Assembly (NCBI RefSeq): GCF_026153455.1
Contig: NZ_CP110629.1
Coordinates: 3,658,001 to 3,722,000, forward strand
Direction of reading: 5' to 3'
Source of the DNA: Marinimicrobium sp. C6131
GTDB taxonomy: Bacteria > Pseudomonadota > Gammaproteobacteria > Pseudomonadales > Cellvibrionaceae
DNA length: 64,000 nt
Shown here: positions 1 to 8,115 of the stretch, in pieces
Numbering within the stretch: position 1 is the stretch's first letter
How the letters are laid out: each line of letters starts with the position of its first letter
Position numbers and translations under genes: made by a program
Notes under the pieces: model-generated
Databases searched by the model: none
Seen by the model: only the letters and a program-made list of their open reading frames with translations
Told to the model about the DNA's origin: nothing

Positions 1-2
1 GT

Positions 3-458
3 ACAGCGCACGTAGCCATCCAAATTGATGATGAGTATCGGACAAATGATGAGACAAAAGTTGTACTTGGGGAAACTAAGAATGAAACTGGAAATGAGTA
101 CGATGTAGATATTACTGGGATGCTTGAAAGTGCTCTAGAAAAACAATTACGAGAGAATAAGATTCTAAGCTCGCTAAGCGAGAAAGGAAACATTGTCATT
201 GTAAGTAGAATAATGGAATATGAAAAAGGAGATGCATTTAAGCGCTGGCTGATGCCCGGATACGGTTCAACTAAATTGGCAGTGAACAGTGATATAAAAG
301 ATTCTCAAGGAAATATTATCGGTTCAATTACATCTAAGCATACAGTGGATTCAGGTGGTGCTTATTCGGTAGGCGCGTGGGAAAAAATATTTGGAAATGT
401 CTCGGAAGATATCGTTAAAGAACTTATTATAGAGTTCAGGGAAAATCAAGAATCCTGA
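3..458 (+). CDS. Hypothetical protein, 5' end outside window
   Basis: The reading frame is open from the window edge (codon starting at base 3) to the TGA at 456-458, so the true start lies upstream. An internal ATG at 120 is probably not the start because the same frame carries sensible coding sequence before it. The visible 151 residues are charged and soluble, with a late segment rich in Gly/Ser/Thr (GSTKLAVNSDIKDSQGN) that recalls DUF4410-like proteins, in which a strand pair around an added-glycine turn is common. This likeness is weak. The gene is clearly more AT-rich than everything from 2.6 kb onward, which suggests acquired DNA. Function is unknown. Confidence 0.55.
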   Translation, partial: TAHVAIQIDDEYRTNDETKVVLGETKNETGNEYDVDITGMLESALEKQLRENKILSSLSEKGNIVIVSRIMEYEKGDAFKRWLMPGYGSTKLAVNSDIKDSQGNIIGSITSKHTVDSGGAYSVGAWEKIFGNVSEDIVKELIIEFRENQES

Positions 459-499
459 TATGGATTCGGGGTTGTACGCATCCGAGCTCTGGATGTTAC

Positions 500-691
500 A
501 TTCTTTTTAGTAAACAGACTGCTACCGCCTTGATCGATGAGTCGATGGCGACTGCGAAACGTCGTGGTGCCTAGGTGATTTTCGTTCAGGCGGATACCGC
601 AGAGGAAGACAAGCCGGCTATTGCGCTATACAGCAAGCTGGGTACCCGTGAAGACGTTTTACACTTTGATATTCCGGTTGATCAGGGCTAG
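500..691 (+). pseudogene. Decayed AAC(3)-I-like GNAT acetyltransferase, C-terminal part
   Basis: One frame reads TATALIDESMATAKRRGA, a TAG stop at 572-574, then VIFVQADTAEEDKPAIAL, YSKLGTREDVLHFDI and a final stop at 689-691. The second half is the characteristic end of aminoglycoside 3-N-acetyltransferase type I and close GNAT relatives (VQAD, ALYxKLG, REDVLHFDI). The N-terminal half of the GNAT fold is absent: no related coding sequence is visible before about base 500. The internal stop plus truncation make it a remnant. It could not make a working enzyme unless the stop is an assembly error and the start were elsewhere. Confidence 0.75.
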
Positions 692-709
692 CCCGATACC
701 GTTTCCCGG

Positions 710-913
710 TCATCTGGATTGGTACTCCAGTAAATCTCCAACCTCACATTCGAATAACTGGCAGAGTTTATCGATAGCGTCCAAGTCCACTTTCTGTGCC
801 GTCTCTTTATAGAGCAGTGTGATAGTGTTCCGATTAAGGCCAGTCTGCCTGGCGACATCGGCGATCTTGAGCTTGTGCTCACCCATAAGTCGGGCTAAAT
901 GACATTTAATCAA
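710..913 (-). CDS. Small XRE-family (Cro/CI-type) transcriptional regulator
   Basis: A 67-residue protein that is almost entirely one helix-turn-helix domain. KIADVARQTGLNRNTITLLY is a clear HTH, followed by the typical tail with DAIDKLCQLFECEVGDLLEY, as in stand-alone single-domain XRE regulators of the YozG type. I chose the TTG at 911-913 because a strong GGAGG (complement of 919-923) lies five bases upstream. The longer frame reaching 1045 has no ribosome site and would run through the repeated boxes described at 939-1002. It is divergent from the small gene at 1137, so it most likely controls that gene and itself. Confidence 0.8.
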   Translation of the reverse strand: MIKCHLARLMGEHKLKIADVARQTGLNRNTITLLYKETAQKVDLDAIDKLCQLFECEVGDLLEYQSR

Positions 914-938
914 GAAAACCTCCAAAATGAAAAAAATG

Positions 939-1002
939 TCATTTGAAATAGCGTTTTGCCTTCCAAATGGTTTTTGGTGTGATAAATTGCAATTCCAAAT
1001 GG
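939..1002. promoter_or_regulatory. Three repeated TTCCAAATGG-type boxes in the divergent XRE promoter region
   Basis: TTCCAAATGG occurs at 961-970 and again at 993-1002, exactly 32 bp (about three helical turns) apart. A near copy, TTTCAAATGA, lies on the other strand at 939-948. The boxes sit just upstream of the XRE gene (start 913) and before the gene at 1137. This is what operator sites for the adjacent XRE protein would look like. That the XRE protein binds them is inference. Confidence 0.45.
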
Positions 1003-1136
1003 CGATATGGCGTTCTGAATATAAAATAACCGGCGAGGATAGCACTGGCGGGGCTGGTGTGCCTAGCGTTTCGGCGTCGGGGTGGCGAGTTAATACTGTC
1101 TTTTTGACTGATCACAGATGCATGGAAGAGGTGATT

Positions 1137-1421
1137 ATGGCGAGTTTTACTCAGAAGTTGGTTGGCGCTACGGTCGCGCTGGAGCTAATGGATATTTACG
1201 ACGACCTGGTGGATCACGAAGCGGGCTTGGAGTTTCTCTGTGCCGCACTGGGTGCTATAGCTGCGTCTGGCGATTCTCCGATGTTCAGCGGCCCCGAAAG
1301 TGATGCGCTGATTCTTTACGTTCAGCAGGCACGAAACCAGGCGACGACGTTAAGTGAACGGATGGACAAACTCAGGCGCTTGATTCATCCGGTAGATTCG
1401 AGCGGTAGTACGAATGCCTGA
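1137..1421 (+). CDS. Small hypothetical protein
   Basis: A 94-residue, mainly helical, acidic protein starting MASFTQKLVGATVALELMDI with no signal peptide or membrane segment. The ATG at 1137 follows a GGAAGAGG ribosome site. Upstream in-frame ATGs (927, 1122) would translate the repeat-box region or the ribosome site and are rejected. No family was recognised. It is divergent from the small XRE regulator, an arrangement typical of regulator/target pairs and of some toxin-antitoxin-like loci, but nothing in the sequence identifies a toxin. Confidence 0.5.
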   Translation: MASFTQKLVGATVALELMDIYDDLVDHEAGLEFLCAALGAIAASGDSPMFSGPESDALILYVQQARNQATTLSERMDKLRRLIHPVDSSGSTNA

Positions 1422-1493
1422 TGTCAGGCTTGTAAATTGAGGCTCGGGTGATATTCTCCATGATTCGGTTAAAAGGGACGAAAAGGAGCTTAT

Positions 1494-1768
1494 ATGCTTA
1501 CGGAACAGGATAGGAAACAACTTAAACAGCTGATCTCAGGGAACCGACACGAAGTGTTTGTGAATTCGGTCGAAGAAATGGATGCCATAGTTCGTTCTTC
1601 TCCCCGATGTAATCGTCCGGGTATAAAGGACAGTTGGAGAATGATAAAGGATAAGGCGGCGCTTGGCTTTTAATTGACTATGCGCTCGATTCCGCGAAAA
1701 CCATCGTGATTGACGCAGGCAAAAACACCATGGATGAGTTTCTTTCCGGGAGGCCCCGACTGCAGTGA
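1494..1768 (+). pseudogene. Small gene split by a frame change (hypothetical)
   Basis: An ATG at 1494 with a good AAGGAG site seven bases upstream opens a 59-codon frame (MLTEQDRKQLKQLISG...) that stops at 1671-1673. The neighbouring frame continues at once with LIDYALDSAKTIVIDAGKNT... to a TGA at 1766-1768. Joining them needs a -1 shift at the run of four T at about 1668-1671. The second half reads like real protein, so this looks like one gene of about 90 codons broken by an indel. The final TGA overlaps the GTG of the next gene (GTGA), as in translationally coupled pairs. No family was recognised. Confidence 0.45.
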
Positions 1769-2217
1769 GTATCGGCCCGGCTCCGTTCTTGACTACGAAA
1801 CTTCTGAGTGTAGGTTTTTTCCTGCTGTTGGCGATCGGCTCGTTGCTGTGGTTTCTTATCAGTCTGATGGAGTTGATGTCTAGGGCTTTGTCCGGCGCTG
1901 ATACATTTTCGTTCGACAAGGGCGCCATGTATATGCTCGGCGTGGGGATTGGGCTTCTGACCTTGTCTCTCGGCGGTCTGGTGCAAGGCGTTTTGGATAG
2001 ACCGCAGACAGCGCGATCCGAGAAGCGATTCAAGCAAGTTATGCTCGGGTCCTTCTTGGCCCTGATCATTGTTCCCCAACTGGCACACCTTGTCGTTTTT
2101 GAGTGGTCAGAAAGTCGGTTCTACAAGGTATGCGAAAAGAGTACTTACCGGTGGTTATTGTACGGTAAGTACTACTTCGCCAAGTTTGAAGAGGGATGCG
2201 ATAGCATCGGACGGTAA
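1765..2217 (+). CDS. Small membrane protein, DUF1240-like
   Basis: A 150-residue protein with three hydrophobic segments (about residues 12-37, 53-75 and 92-112) and a polar tail with the pattern YKVCEKSTYRWLLYGKYYFA. That tail and the length resemble the DUF1240 family of enterobacterial inner-membrane proteins, which have no known function. The start is a GTG overlapping the stop of the preceding broken gene, suggesting the two were one transcription unit. Family assignment is tentative; the membrane topology is clear. Confidence 0.55.
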   Translation: MSIGPAPFLTTKLLSVGFFLLLAIGSLLWFLISLMELMSRALSGADTFSFDKGAMYMLGVGIGLLTLSLGGLVQGVLDRPQTARSEKRFKQVMLGSFLALIIVPQLAHLVVFEWSESRFYKVCEKSTYRWLLYGKYYFAKFEEGCDSIGR

Positions 2218-2255
2218 TGATTCCTTACCCCACACTCCATTGATACTGGCAGCCT

Positions 2256-2418
2256 ATGCAGCACTTTGCGGAACTCGGCTGCCTCGCCCTCTACCCGTCC
2301 GTATTCCCCGCTGCGACGATATTACCCCTCAGGCTCCGAGGTAGTGCCAAGCGGCTTATTGCTGATCAGCCTGTTGCCGGCGGCTCTGGTCACCGCCTCT
2401 ACCGTAGGGAATGTCTAA
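2256..2418 (+). pseudogene. Decayed 5' copy of yqaA
   Basis: From ATG 2256 to about 2418 the DNA aligns base for base with the start of the intact yqaA at 4296 (ATGCAGCACTT, then GCGGAACTCGGCT and ACGATATTRCCCCTCAG shared). It has many substitutions, one extra G at about 2338 that breaks the frame, and a stop at 2416-2418. Homology fades at about 2420, so only the first third of the gene is present. It lies 187 bp upstream of the SulP gene, so the fragment and the intact copy bracket that gene. Confidence 0.8.
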
Positions 2419-2604
2419 TTCCCCCATCTGGCAGATACGGGGTCGGGGTATGAATTTTAGTGTAGTGGCGGATGAGAATGGTTTAATACAGCATAGCGCT
2501 TGGTTTGCTAGGTTTCCGGACGGTGGTGGTATACTCCTGTCTCGTGCTCAATAGCAGCCAATTCAGTACCTGAACCTACACCGAATCGACGGAGATGCAA
2601 GTCA

Positions 2605-4257
2605 ATGACGTATGGTTTTGTCAACCAGCTCTTTAACCAGATCAACCTCAAAAACCTGCGGGGCGATGTTTTTGGTGGTCTGACCGCGGCCATTGTCTCA
2701 CTGCCGATGGCCCTTGCATTCGGGGTTGCCTCAGGTGCAGGTGCGGAGGCTGGCCTATATGGGGCAATTTGTGTTGGGCTCTTCGCGTCGCTATTCGGTG
2801 GTACCCCTACGCTAATCTCCGAGCCGACCGGCCCGATGACGGTTGTCATGACCGCCGTTTTAACCTCTCTCGTGGCGAGTCATCCGGAAAACGGTCTGGC
2901 AATGGCATTTACGGTGGTGATGATCGCCGGCCTTTTCCAGATTTTGCTCGGTCTATTGAAGCTGGGGCGGTATATCACCATGATGCCCTACAGTGTGATA
3001 TCCGGGTTTATGTCCGGTATCGGGATCATCCTCATTATCCTGCAGTTCGGCCCCATGCTGGGTCAACCCTCGGTCAGCGGCGGTGTGCTCAATAACCTGT
3101 TGGCCATACCCCAGTTTATTAAGAATCTGAGCGTGGCTGAGCTTTCCATTTCGTTAACGGCCCTCCTGGCGCTCTTCTTTATCCCAAAACGCATCGCAAA
3201 AGTTGTGCCCCCGCAGCTCATTGTGTTGGTGTTGGGTACCACTATTGCACTGCTGCTGTTCGGCGATAATCTGCGTTTGGTAGGCCCTATTTCGTTGGGC
3301 ATACCCGACTTTTATCTCCCGTACTTTACCGCTGATCAGGTGACCACCATGCTAATCGATGGCATGGTTCTGGGGACGTTGGGCTGCATCGATGCCCTGT
3401 TGACGGCGGTCATCGCAGACAGCCTGACCCGCAATGAGCACAATTCCAATAAGGAGTTGATCGGTCAGGGTATCGGGAATCTGGCCTCAGGCTTTATTGG
3501 CGGGTTACCCGGCGCTGGCGCTACCATGGGAACGGTGGTGAATATCCAGACGGGCGCCCGGACGGCCCTTTCTGGGATCGTGCGCGCCGCTGTTCTATTG
3601 GTGGTCGTTGTGTTTGCCTCGGGGTTGGCCTCCAGTATCCCCCTCGCCATACTGGCAGCAATCGCTGTGAAGGTTGGTCTCAGTATATTGGATTGGAGCT
3701 TTTTAAAACGGGCTCACCGCGTTTCGACCAGCGCTACCCTCATCATGTACCTGGTCATTGCGCTGACGGTGCTGGTGGATCTGATGGTGGCTGTCGGCCT
3801 TGGTGTCTTCATCGCAAACATCATTACCATCGATAAGCTGAGCCGATTACAAGCGCAACGGAATATGCAGGTTATCAGCGATGTCGACGATAACATCTCG
3901 CTCGAAAGCGAAGAAAAGAAAATCCTTGAAAAGAATCGCGGCGACATTGCCTTGTTGTACTTCAGTGGTCCTTTGATTTTCGGTATGTCGAGAGCGTTGG
4001 CACGCGAGAGAAACAGCCTGAATGCGTTCAGGAAAATTCTCATCGACCTCACCGATGTGCCGACACTGGATACCACCATGGTGCTTGCGTTGGAAAACAC
4101 CATTCAAGACGCTGTGCAAAGCGGCAAGTTGGTCACAACGGTTTGCTCAAATACCAATCGACACACGTCGCTGCACGAGTTTTTGGAATCAAATCAGATC
4201 CCAAAGTTTACCTCCCGGATCGAGGCGTTGACCTGGTTGGCTGATAAGGAAGTTTAG
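2605..4257 (+). CDS. SulP family anion transporter with STAS domain
   Basis: A 550-residue inner-membrane transporter of the SLC26/SulP family, which moves sulfate, bicarbonate or other small anions. The N-terminus GDVFGGLTAAIVSLPMALAF is the SulP signature. It is followed by about 12-14 hydrophobic segments to residue about 420, including GAGATMGTVVNIQTGARTAL of the second conserved repeat. The C-terminal STAS domain (about residues 445-545) contains the expected ...DLTDVPTLDTTMVLALEN... helix-strand. Length is normal for bacterial SulP-STAS proteins. The substrate cannot be read from sequence; no sulfate-assimilation or carbonic-anhydrase gene is adjacent. The gene sits between a dead and a live copy of yqaA. 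Confidence 0.92.
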   Translation: MTYGFVNQLFNQINLKNLRGDVFGGLTAAIVSLPMALAFGVASGAGAEAGLYGAICVGLFASLFGGTPTLISEPTGPMTVVMTAVLTSLVASHPENGLAMAFTVVMIAGLFQILLGLLKLGRYITMMPYSVISGFMSGIGIILIILQFGPMLGQPSVSGGVLNNLLAIPQFIKNLSVAELSISLTALLALFFIPKRIAKVVPPQLIVLVLGTTIALLLFGDNLRLVGPISLGIPDFYLPYFTADQVTTMLIDGMVLGTLGCIDALLTAVIADSLTRNEHNSNKELIGQGIGNLASGFIGGLPGAGATMGTVVNIQTGARTALSGIVRAAVLLVVVVFASGLASSIPLAILAAIAVKVGLSILDWSFLKRAHRVSTSATLIMYLVIALTVLVDLMVAVGLGVFIANIITIDKLSRLQAQRNMQVISDVDDNISLESEEKKILEKNRGDIALLYFSGPLIFGMSRALARERNSLNAFRKILIDLTDVPTLDTTMVLALENTIQDAVQSGKLVTTVCSNTNRHTSLHEFLESNQIPKFTSRIEALTWLADKEV

Positions 4258-4295
4258 GTCAATGCGTTGAGTCCACCCCTTCGGTGAGATGATTG

Positions 4296-4736
4296 ATGCA
4301 GCACTTGGCGGAACTCGGCTACTTGGGCCTCTTCCTGTCCGCATTCCTGGCGGCGACGATATTGCCCCTCAGCTCCGAGGTGGTGCTCAGCGCCTTGTTG
4401 CTGAGCGGCCTGTCGCCGGTGGTTCTGGTTTCGGTCGCCACCGTCGGCAATGTGCTCGGCTCACTGACCAACTATGCCTTGGGCTATTGGGGGAGTCTGG
4501 TGGTGGTCAAGAAGTGGCTGCGGATGTCGGAAGACGACTTTGTCCGGGCCGAGGCGCGGTTCCGCAAGTATGGGATGGTGTCGCTGTGCTTTGCGTGGGT
4601 CCCCATTATCGGGGACCCCTTGACCGTGATCGCCGGCGTATTGCGGATTCGCCTGCGCTGGTTTCTGCTGCTGGTGACGGCGGGTAAACTGGCTCGCTAT
4701 GTTGTCATCAGCTACATGACGCTCGCGTTTCAGTGA
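4296..4736 (+). CDS. yqaA: YqaA family (DedA-like) membrane protein
   Basis: A 146-residue inner-membrane protein of the YqaA/DedA (SNARE-associated) superfamily. It has a re-entrant N-terminal segment with SAFLAATILPLSSEVVL, the glycine-rich TVGNVLGSLTNYALGYWG, and the R/P motif FAWVPIIGDPLTVIAGVLR. Related DedA proteins act in membrane-lipid scrambling and proton-motive-force-dependent processes; the role of YqaA itself is unknown. I prefer the ATG at 4296 over an in-frame TTG just before it, because the decayed copy at 2256 begins with the same ATG codon. It follows SulP by 38 bp and may be cotranscribed. Confidence 0.85.
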   Translation: MQHLAELGYLGLFLSAFLAATILPLSSEVVLSALLLSGLSPVVLVSVATVGNVLGSLTNYALGYWGSLVVVKKWLRMSEDDFVRAEARFRKYGMVSLCFAWVPIIGDPLTVIAGVLRIRLRWFLLLVTAGKLARYVVISYMTLAFQ

Positions 4737-4766
4737 GCCATTGTTTCCATATTGCCTGACACTTTG

Positions 4767-5657
4767 CTAAGGCAAATTCTTCTTGTCGACGGTCCATTCA
4801 GGGTGCTCGGCCAGCCCCGGTGGATTGCCGGTAAACAACATCCCTGCCGTTTGGTCATCCTTCAATTGCCACTTAAACCAGGCGGTCGCCACTCGGGCAA
4901 ATTCCCCGCCGTGGGGCTGGCCGTAGGTGCCGCCGTGGCCCACATCCATATTGCCGACAAACACCGGCACATGGTCAATGCGTTCCACGTCGTTCATGCC
5001 GTTGCCGTAGGCAATGTCGGATTCTCCGCCCAGTAGGTACAACGTCGGGGTATGGATGCTTTCCAATTGTTTTTTGGTCAAGTTGGGAATGCCGGGCAGC
5101 GGGTCTTTGGGTGGTTCATTGAAGATGCCGCTGTTGAAGACCCCCAGGGTGGTGACCCGAGGGTCGTCCGCGACGTCCAGCGCCTGCAGTCCGCCGCAGG
5201 ACATGCCCGCAACGCCAATCTCGGTGGTGTCCAGCGTCTGGTGGTAGGGGCTGCTCTCGTTGTCATTCTGTGCGATGGCCCAGTCGATGGCGTCGGTCAG
5301 CTTGGAGGAGGTGGAGCGCTCTGTCTTCTGCTCACCGTCTTCTGTGGGCATGGTGCCGATAGCGACGACCATAAAACCGTGGGAGGCGATTTCGTTCAGG
5401 AAGTTCACGTGTTCCCAGGGGGAGTCGAAGCAGGCGCCGTTGCCCCAGACCACAATTGGCAACTTCTCGTCGCCCAGTTCGTCAATGTTGTCGGGCCGGA
5501 ACAGGGTATGGGTGGGCAGCGAGGCATCTGTTGCCATAATGGCGCGGTAGGGGCCGGTGCCGCCGTCTTCGACGACACGTGATGCGATGGTTTCGCCAAA
5601 ACCGGAATTTGCTACGATGCACGACAGAATAACAATGAGGACTTTAACCTTTCTCAT
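4767..5657 (-). CDS. Exported alpha/beta hydrolase
   Basis: A 296-residue protein with an N-terminal signal peptide (VKVLIVILSCIVANSGFGE) and an alpha/beta-hydrolase fold. The oxyanion region is LPIVVWGNGACF, the nucleophile elbow is GVAGMSCGGLQAL (Ser within G-M-S-C-G), and a late acid and His are offered by GGESDIAY and DVGHGGTYG. The overall pattern resembles dienelactone-hydrolase or chlorophyllase/PETase-like secreted esterases. The substrate is unknown. It is probably periplasmic or secreted. It is divergent from the serine hydrolase at 5790 with a 132-bp gap that must hold both promoters. Confidence 0.82.
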   Translation of the reverse strand: MRKVKVLIVILSCIVANSGFGETIASRVVEDGGTGPYRAIMATDASLPTHTLFRPDNIDELGDEKLPIVVWGNGACFDSPWEHVNFLNEIASHGFMVVAIGTMPTEDGEQKTERSTSSKLTDAIDWAIAQNDNESSPYHQTLDTTEIGVAGMSCGGLQALDVADDPRVTTLGVFNSGIFNEPPKDPLPGIPNLTKKQLESIHTPTLYLLGGESDIAYGNGMNDVERIDHVPVFVGNMDVGHGGTYGQPHGGEFARVATAWFKWQLKDDQTAGMLFTGNPPGLAEHPEWTVDKKNLP

Positions 5658-5789
5658 GGGCTTGATCTTGTTGTTGAGGGTTGGGAGCGGTCATTATGGA
5701 GGTGAACGAATTGTGCGTCCACTTTACGGGCATAGATCCGTTCCGTTGTGGTGGGCGTATGCTGATTTCAACGAGGTATTTCCCGGTCC

Positions 5790-6791
5790 ATGAGTACTCT
5801 TATGTCCAAAGCGTTCGTTCTTTTACTGCTGCTCGCCACCAGTGCCGCCCTCGGCAGCGGTGAGGATTGGCGTGCCGACCTGAAACGGGACGCAGAGCGC
5901 CTGCCTCGCTTGCACTCGCTGTTGGTGTTGCACCAGGGCGAAGAGGTGGTCGCGCTGGCTATCCGGGGGCCGGGGCTGGATAGGCCGGTCAATATCAAAT
6001 CCCTGTCGAAAACGGTGTTGGCGGCGCTGGTGGGCGTTGCGATTGAGCGCGGTGTGTTGGAGGGGGTGGACCAGCCCGTTGTGGCGGCGCTGGGAGATCA
6101 GGTGCCCGACTCGGCCACGGAAGGGGTGGAGCGCATTACCTTGGGCAATCTTTTGTCTCTTCAGGCGGGGCTGCAGCGGACCTCGGGGCGCCATTACGGG
6201 GCCTGGGTCAACAGCGACAATTGGGTACACCATGTGCTCACCCGGCGGTTTGTGGACAAGCCGGGTGGGCGGATGCTCTATTCCTCCGGCAGTACACATT
6301 TATTGTCTGCTGCACTGACCGAGAGCGCGGGGCGCAGCACGCTCGCGCTGGCACGTGAGTGGCTGGGAGAGCCACTGGGCATCGCTTTCCCGGCTTGGGA
6401 CCAGGACCCGCAGGGTATTTATTTTGGTGGCAATAATATGCTGATGTCGGCCCGGGAGCTGGCGACCATCGGCGAGCTGTACCGCAACGGCGGCCGGGTG
6501 GGCGAGCGGCGCCTGTTTTCCGAAGACTGGGTCGATACCTCCTGGACCGGCCGGGGCGAGTCCGCCTATACCGATGATCCCTATGGTTATGGCTGGTTCC
6601 TGCGCTCGTTGGGTGGCGAGCCGGGCTACTACGGGCGAGGCTTTGGGGGGCAGTTGTTGTATGTCGTTCCCTCTCTGGAACTGATAGTGGTCATGACCTC
6701 GGACCCGACGCCGCCGTCTCCCGGGTCACGTTACCTGCGTCAGCAGTTGCGCCTGCTGGAAAAGCATGTGATTCCCGCCGTTCGTCCGTAA
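5790..6791 (+). CDS. Exported serine hydrolase, class C beta-lactamase/AmpH-like fold
   Basis: A 333-residue exported protein with a signal peptide at residues 7-22. The catalytic SxxK motif is SLSK in NIKSLSKTVLAALVG, and the second motif is YSSG (in place of the YxN of true class C enzymes). The C-terminal GRGFGGQLLYVVPSLELIVVMT is the usual KTG-like strand and end of the beta-lactamase-related (Pfam Beta-lactamase) family. Such proteins are usually esterases or D-amino-acid peptidases, not antibiotic-resistance enzymes. The ATG at 5802 is an alternative start. The gene is monocistronic by spacing. Confidence 0.82.
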   Translation: MSTLMSKAFVLLLLLATSAALGSGEDWRADLKRDAERLPRLHSLLVLHQGEEVVALAIRGPGLDRPVNIKSLSKTVLAALVGVAIERGVLEGVDQPVVAALGDQVPDSATEGVERITLGNLLSLQAGLQRTSGRHYGAWVNSDNWVHHVLTRRFVDKPGGRMLYSSGSTHLLSAALTESAGRSTLALAREWLGEPLGIAFPAWDQDPQGIYFGGNNMLMSARELATIGELYRNGGRVGERRLFSEDWVDTSWTGRGESAYTDDPYGYGWFLRSLGGEPGYYGRGFGGQLLYVVPSLELIVVMTSDPTPPSPGSRYLRQQLRLLEKHVIPAVRP

Positions 6792-6885
6792 CCGCGATTA
6801 GGCGCCGGGTCGCCCGCTGTCGTGGCGGATCGGCGTCGGGTATGAGATTCTATCGGCTTATCGAGTGTTGGCCAGGAGAGCTAAA

Positions 6886-8115
6886 GTGCGTCGGGTTCCT
6901 TCCAAAGTGTATGTGGTTATCGCCGTGGTGACTCTGTTGGTCGTTTATGTCGGCTGGCGGACCTGGCAGGGACCGGAGGTACAGGGTTACGTTATCGAGC
7001 CGGTGCCCCTGGTGCAGACGGTGGTGGGGACCGGGCGGGTAACCACGGCATCGCGCGCTCAGGTGGGCAGCCAGATCACTGCTGTGGTGAAAGAGCGCCT
7101 TGTACAGGAGGGCGATACCGTCGCGCCCGGTGACCTTCTACTGGTGCTGCGCGCCGAGGACATTGCCGCCGAGGTGCGCCAGGCCGAGGCGGCACTGTCG
7201 GAGCTCGAATCGACCCGTCATCCGCAGGCATTGATCGCATTGGCGCGGGCCGAATCGGAGCTGGCTCAGGCGCGCCGGGAAACGGTGCGGCGGCGGGCTC
7301 TGGCGGAGCGCTCGCAACTCTCCGCCGAGGCACTGGAGCGAGCGGAGGAGGCGGAACGTCTGGCAGAGGCGGCGGTTGAGTCCGCGCGCCTGACCGCATC
7401 GTCCCTGGCGCCCGGTAACGAGGAGGCAACCCGGCTGCAGGAGCGCCTGGCCGCGCTGCGCGCCCAACTTGCCAAAACCGAAGTACGCTCCGAAGTTGCC
7501 GGTACCGTATTGACCCGCAACGTCGACCCGGGCGATCTGGCGCAGCCCGGTCGCGTGCTGTTTACTATTGCGCTGGCCGGCGGAACGGAAATCCGCGTAC
7601 CCCTGGATGAGCGCAACCTGTCCCGACTGGCGTTGGGGCAAGACGCCATGGCCATCGCCGATGCCTACCCGAATGACCCGTTTCCCGCCCGCATCAAGTT
7701 TATTGCACCGAGCATTGACCCCCAGAGTGGCACCGTGGAAGTGCGTCTCGCGGTCGAGCCAGTGCCGGAGTTTGTGCGTCAGGACATGACCGTGTCGGTC
7801 ACCATTGAAACCGGTCGGCGCGAGCGTGCGCTGGCGGTTCCCAACGACGCCTTGAGATCGGTGCAGGGCGACGAGGCTGAGCTGCTTCTGCTGCGGGATG
7901 GTCGCGTGCGGCGTCAAGCGGTAACCCTGGGGCTGCGAGGGTTGGCCATGTCCGAAGTGGTGAACGGTTTACGCGAGGGCGACCGGGTGGTGGCAGACAC
8001 CGCGGAGGACCTGACCGAGGGCGCAAGAGTACGATTCACCGCCCGGCAGGCGCCGGTCTCAAGCGATCGCGATGATGCCGCCAGCCGCAATGAACTACCG
8101 GTGAATTTCGACTGA
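6886..8115 (+). CDS. HlyD/RND-type periplasmic adaptor of an ABC exporter
   Basis: A 409-residue membrane-fusion protein of the MacA/DevB type. It has one N-terminal membrane anchor (VYVVIAVVTLLVVYVGW), the lipoyl half-motifs flanking a long alpha-helical hairpin rich in Ala/Glu/Arg (about residues 90-190), then beta-barrel and membrane-proximal domains. GTVLTRNVDPGDLAQPGRVL and the DERNLSRLALGQDA hinge are typical. I chose the GTG at 6886 because AGGAG lies eight bases upstream; a longer GTG at 6865 lacks a site. It is translationally coupled (TGATG overlap) to the permease. The system probably exports a lipid, peptide or drug across the envelope. Confidence 0.88.
   Translation: MRRVPSKVYVVIAVVTLLVVYVGWRTWQGPEVQGYVIEPVPLVQTVVGTGRVTTASRAQVGSQITAVVKERLVQEGDTVAPGDLLLVLRAEDIAAEVRQAEAALSELESTRHPQALIALARAESELAQARRETVRRRALAERSQLSAEALERAEEAERLAEAAVESARLTASSLAPGNEEATRLQERLAALRAQLAKTEVRSEVAGTVLTRNVDPGDLAQPGRVLFTIALAGGTEIRVPLDERNLSRLALGQDAMAIADAYPNDPFPARIKFIAPSIDPQSGTVEVRLAVEPVPEFVRQDMTVSVTIETGRRERALAVPNDALRSVQGDEAELLLLRDGRVRRQAVTLGLRGLAMSEVVNGLREGDRVVADTAEDLTEGARVRFTARQAPVSSDRDDAASRNELPVNFD

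Noticed and set aside
4767..5657. Calling the alpha/beta hydrolase a plastic-degrading (PETase-like) enzyme
   Set aside because: The elbow G-M-S-C-G and general fold do not show the specific PETase features; only a broad hydrolase call is supported.
5790..6791. Calling this gene an antibiotic-resistance beta-lactamase
   Set aside because: The second motif is YSSG rather than YxN and the sequence is closer to esterase/peptidase-type relatives.
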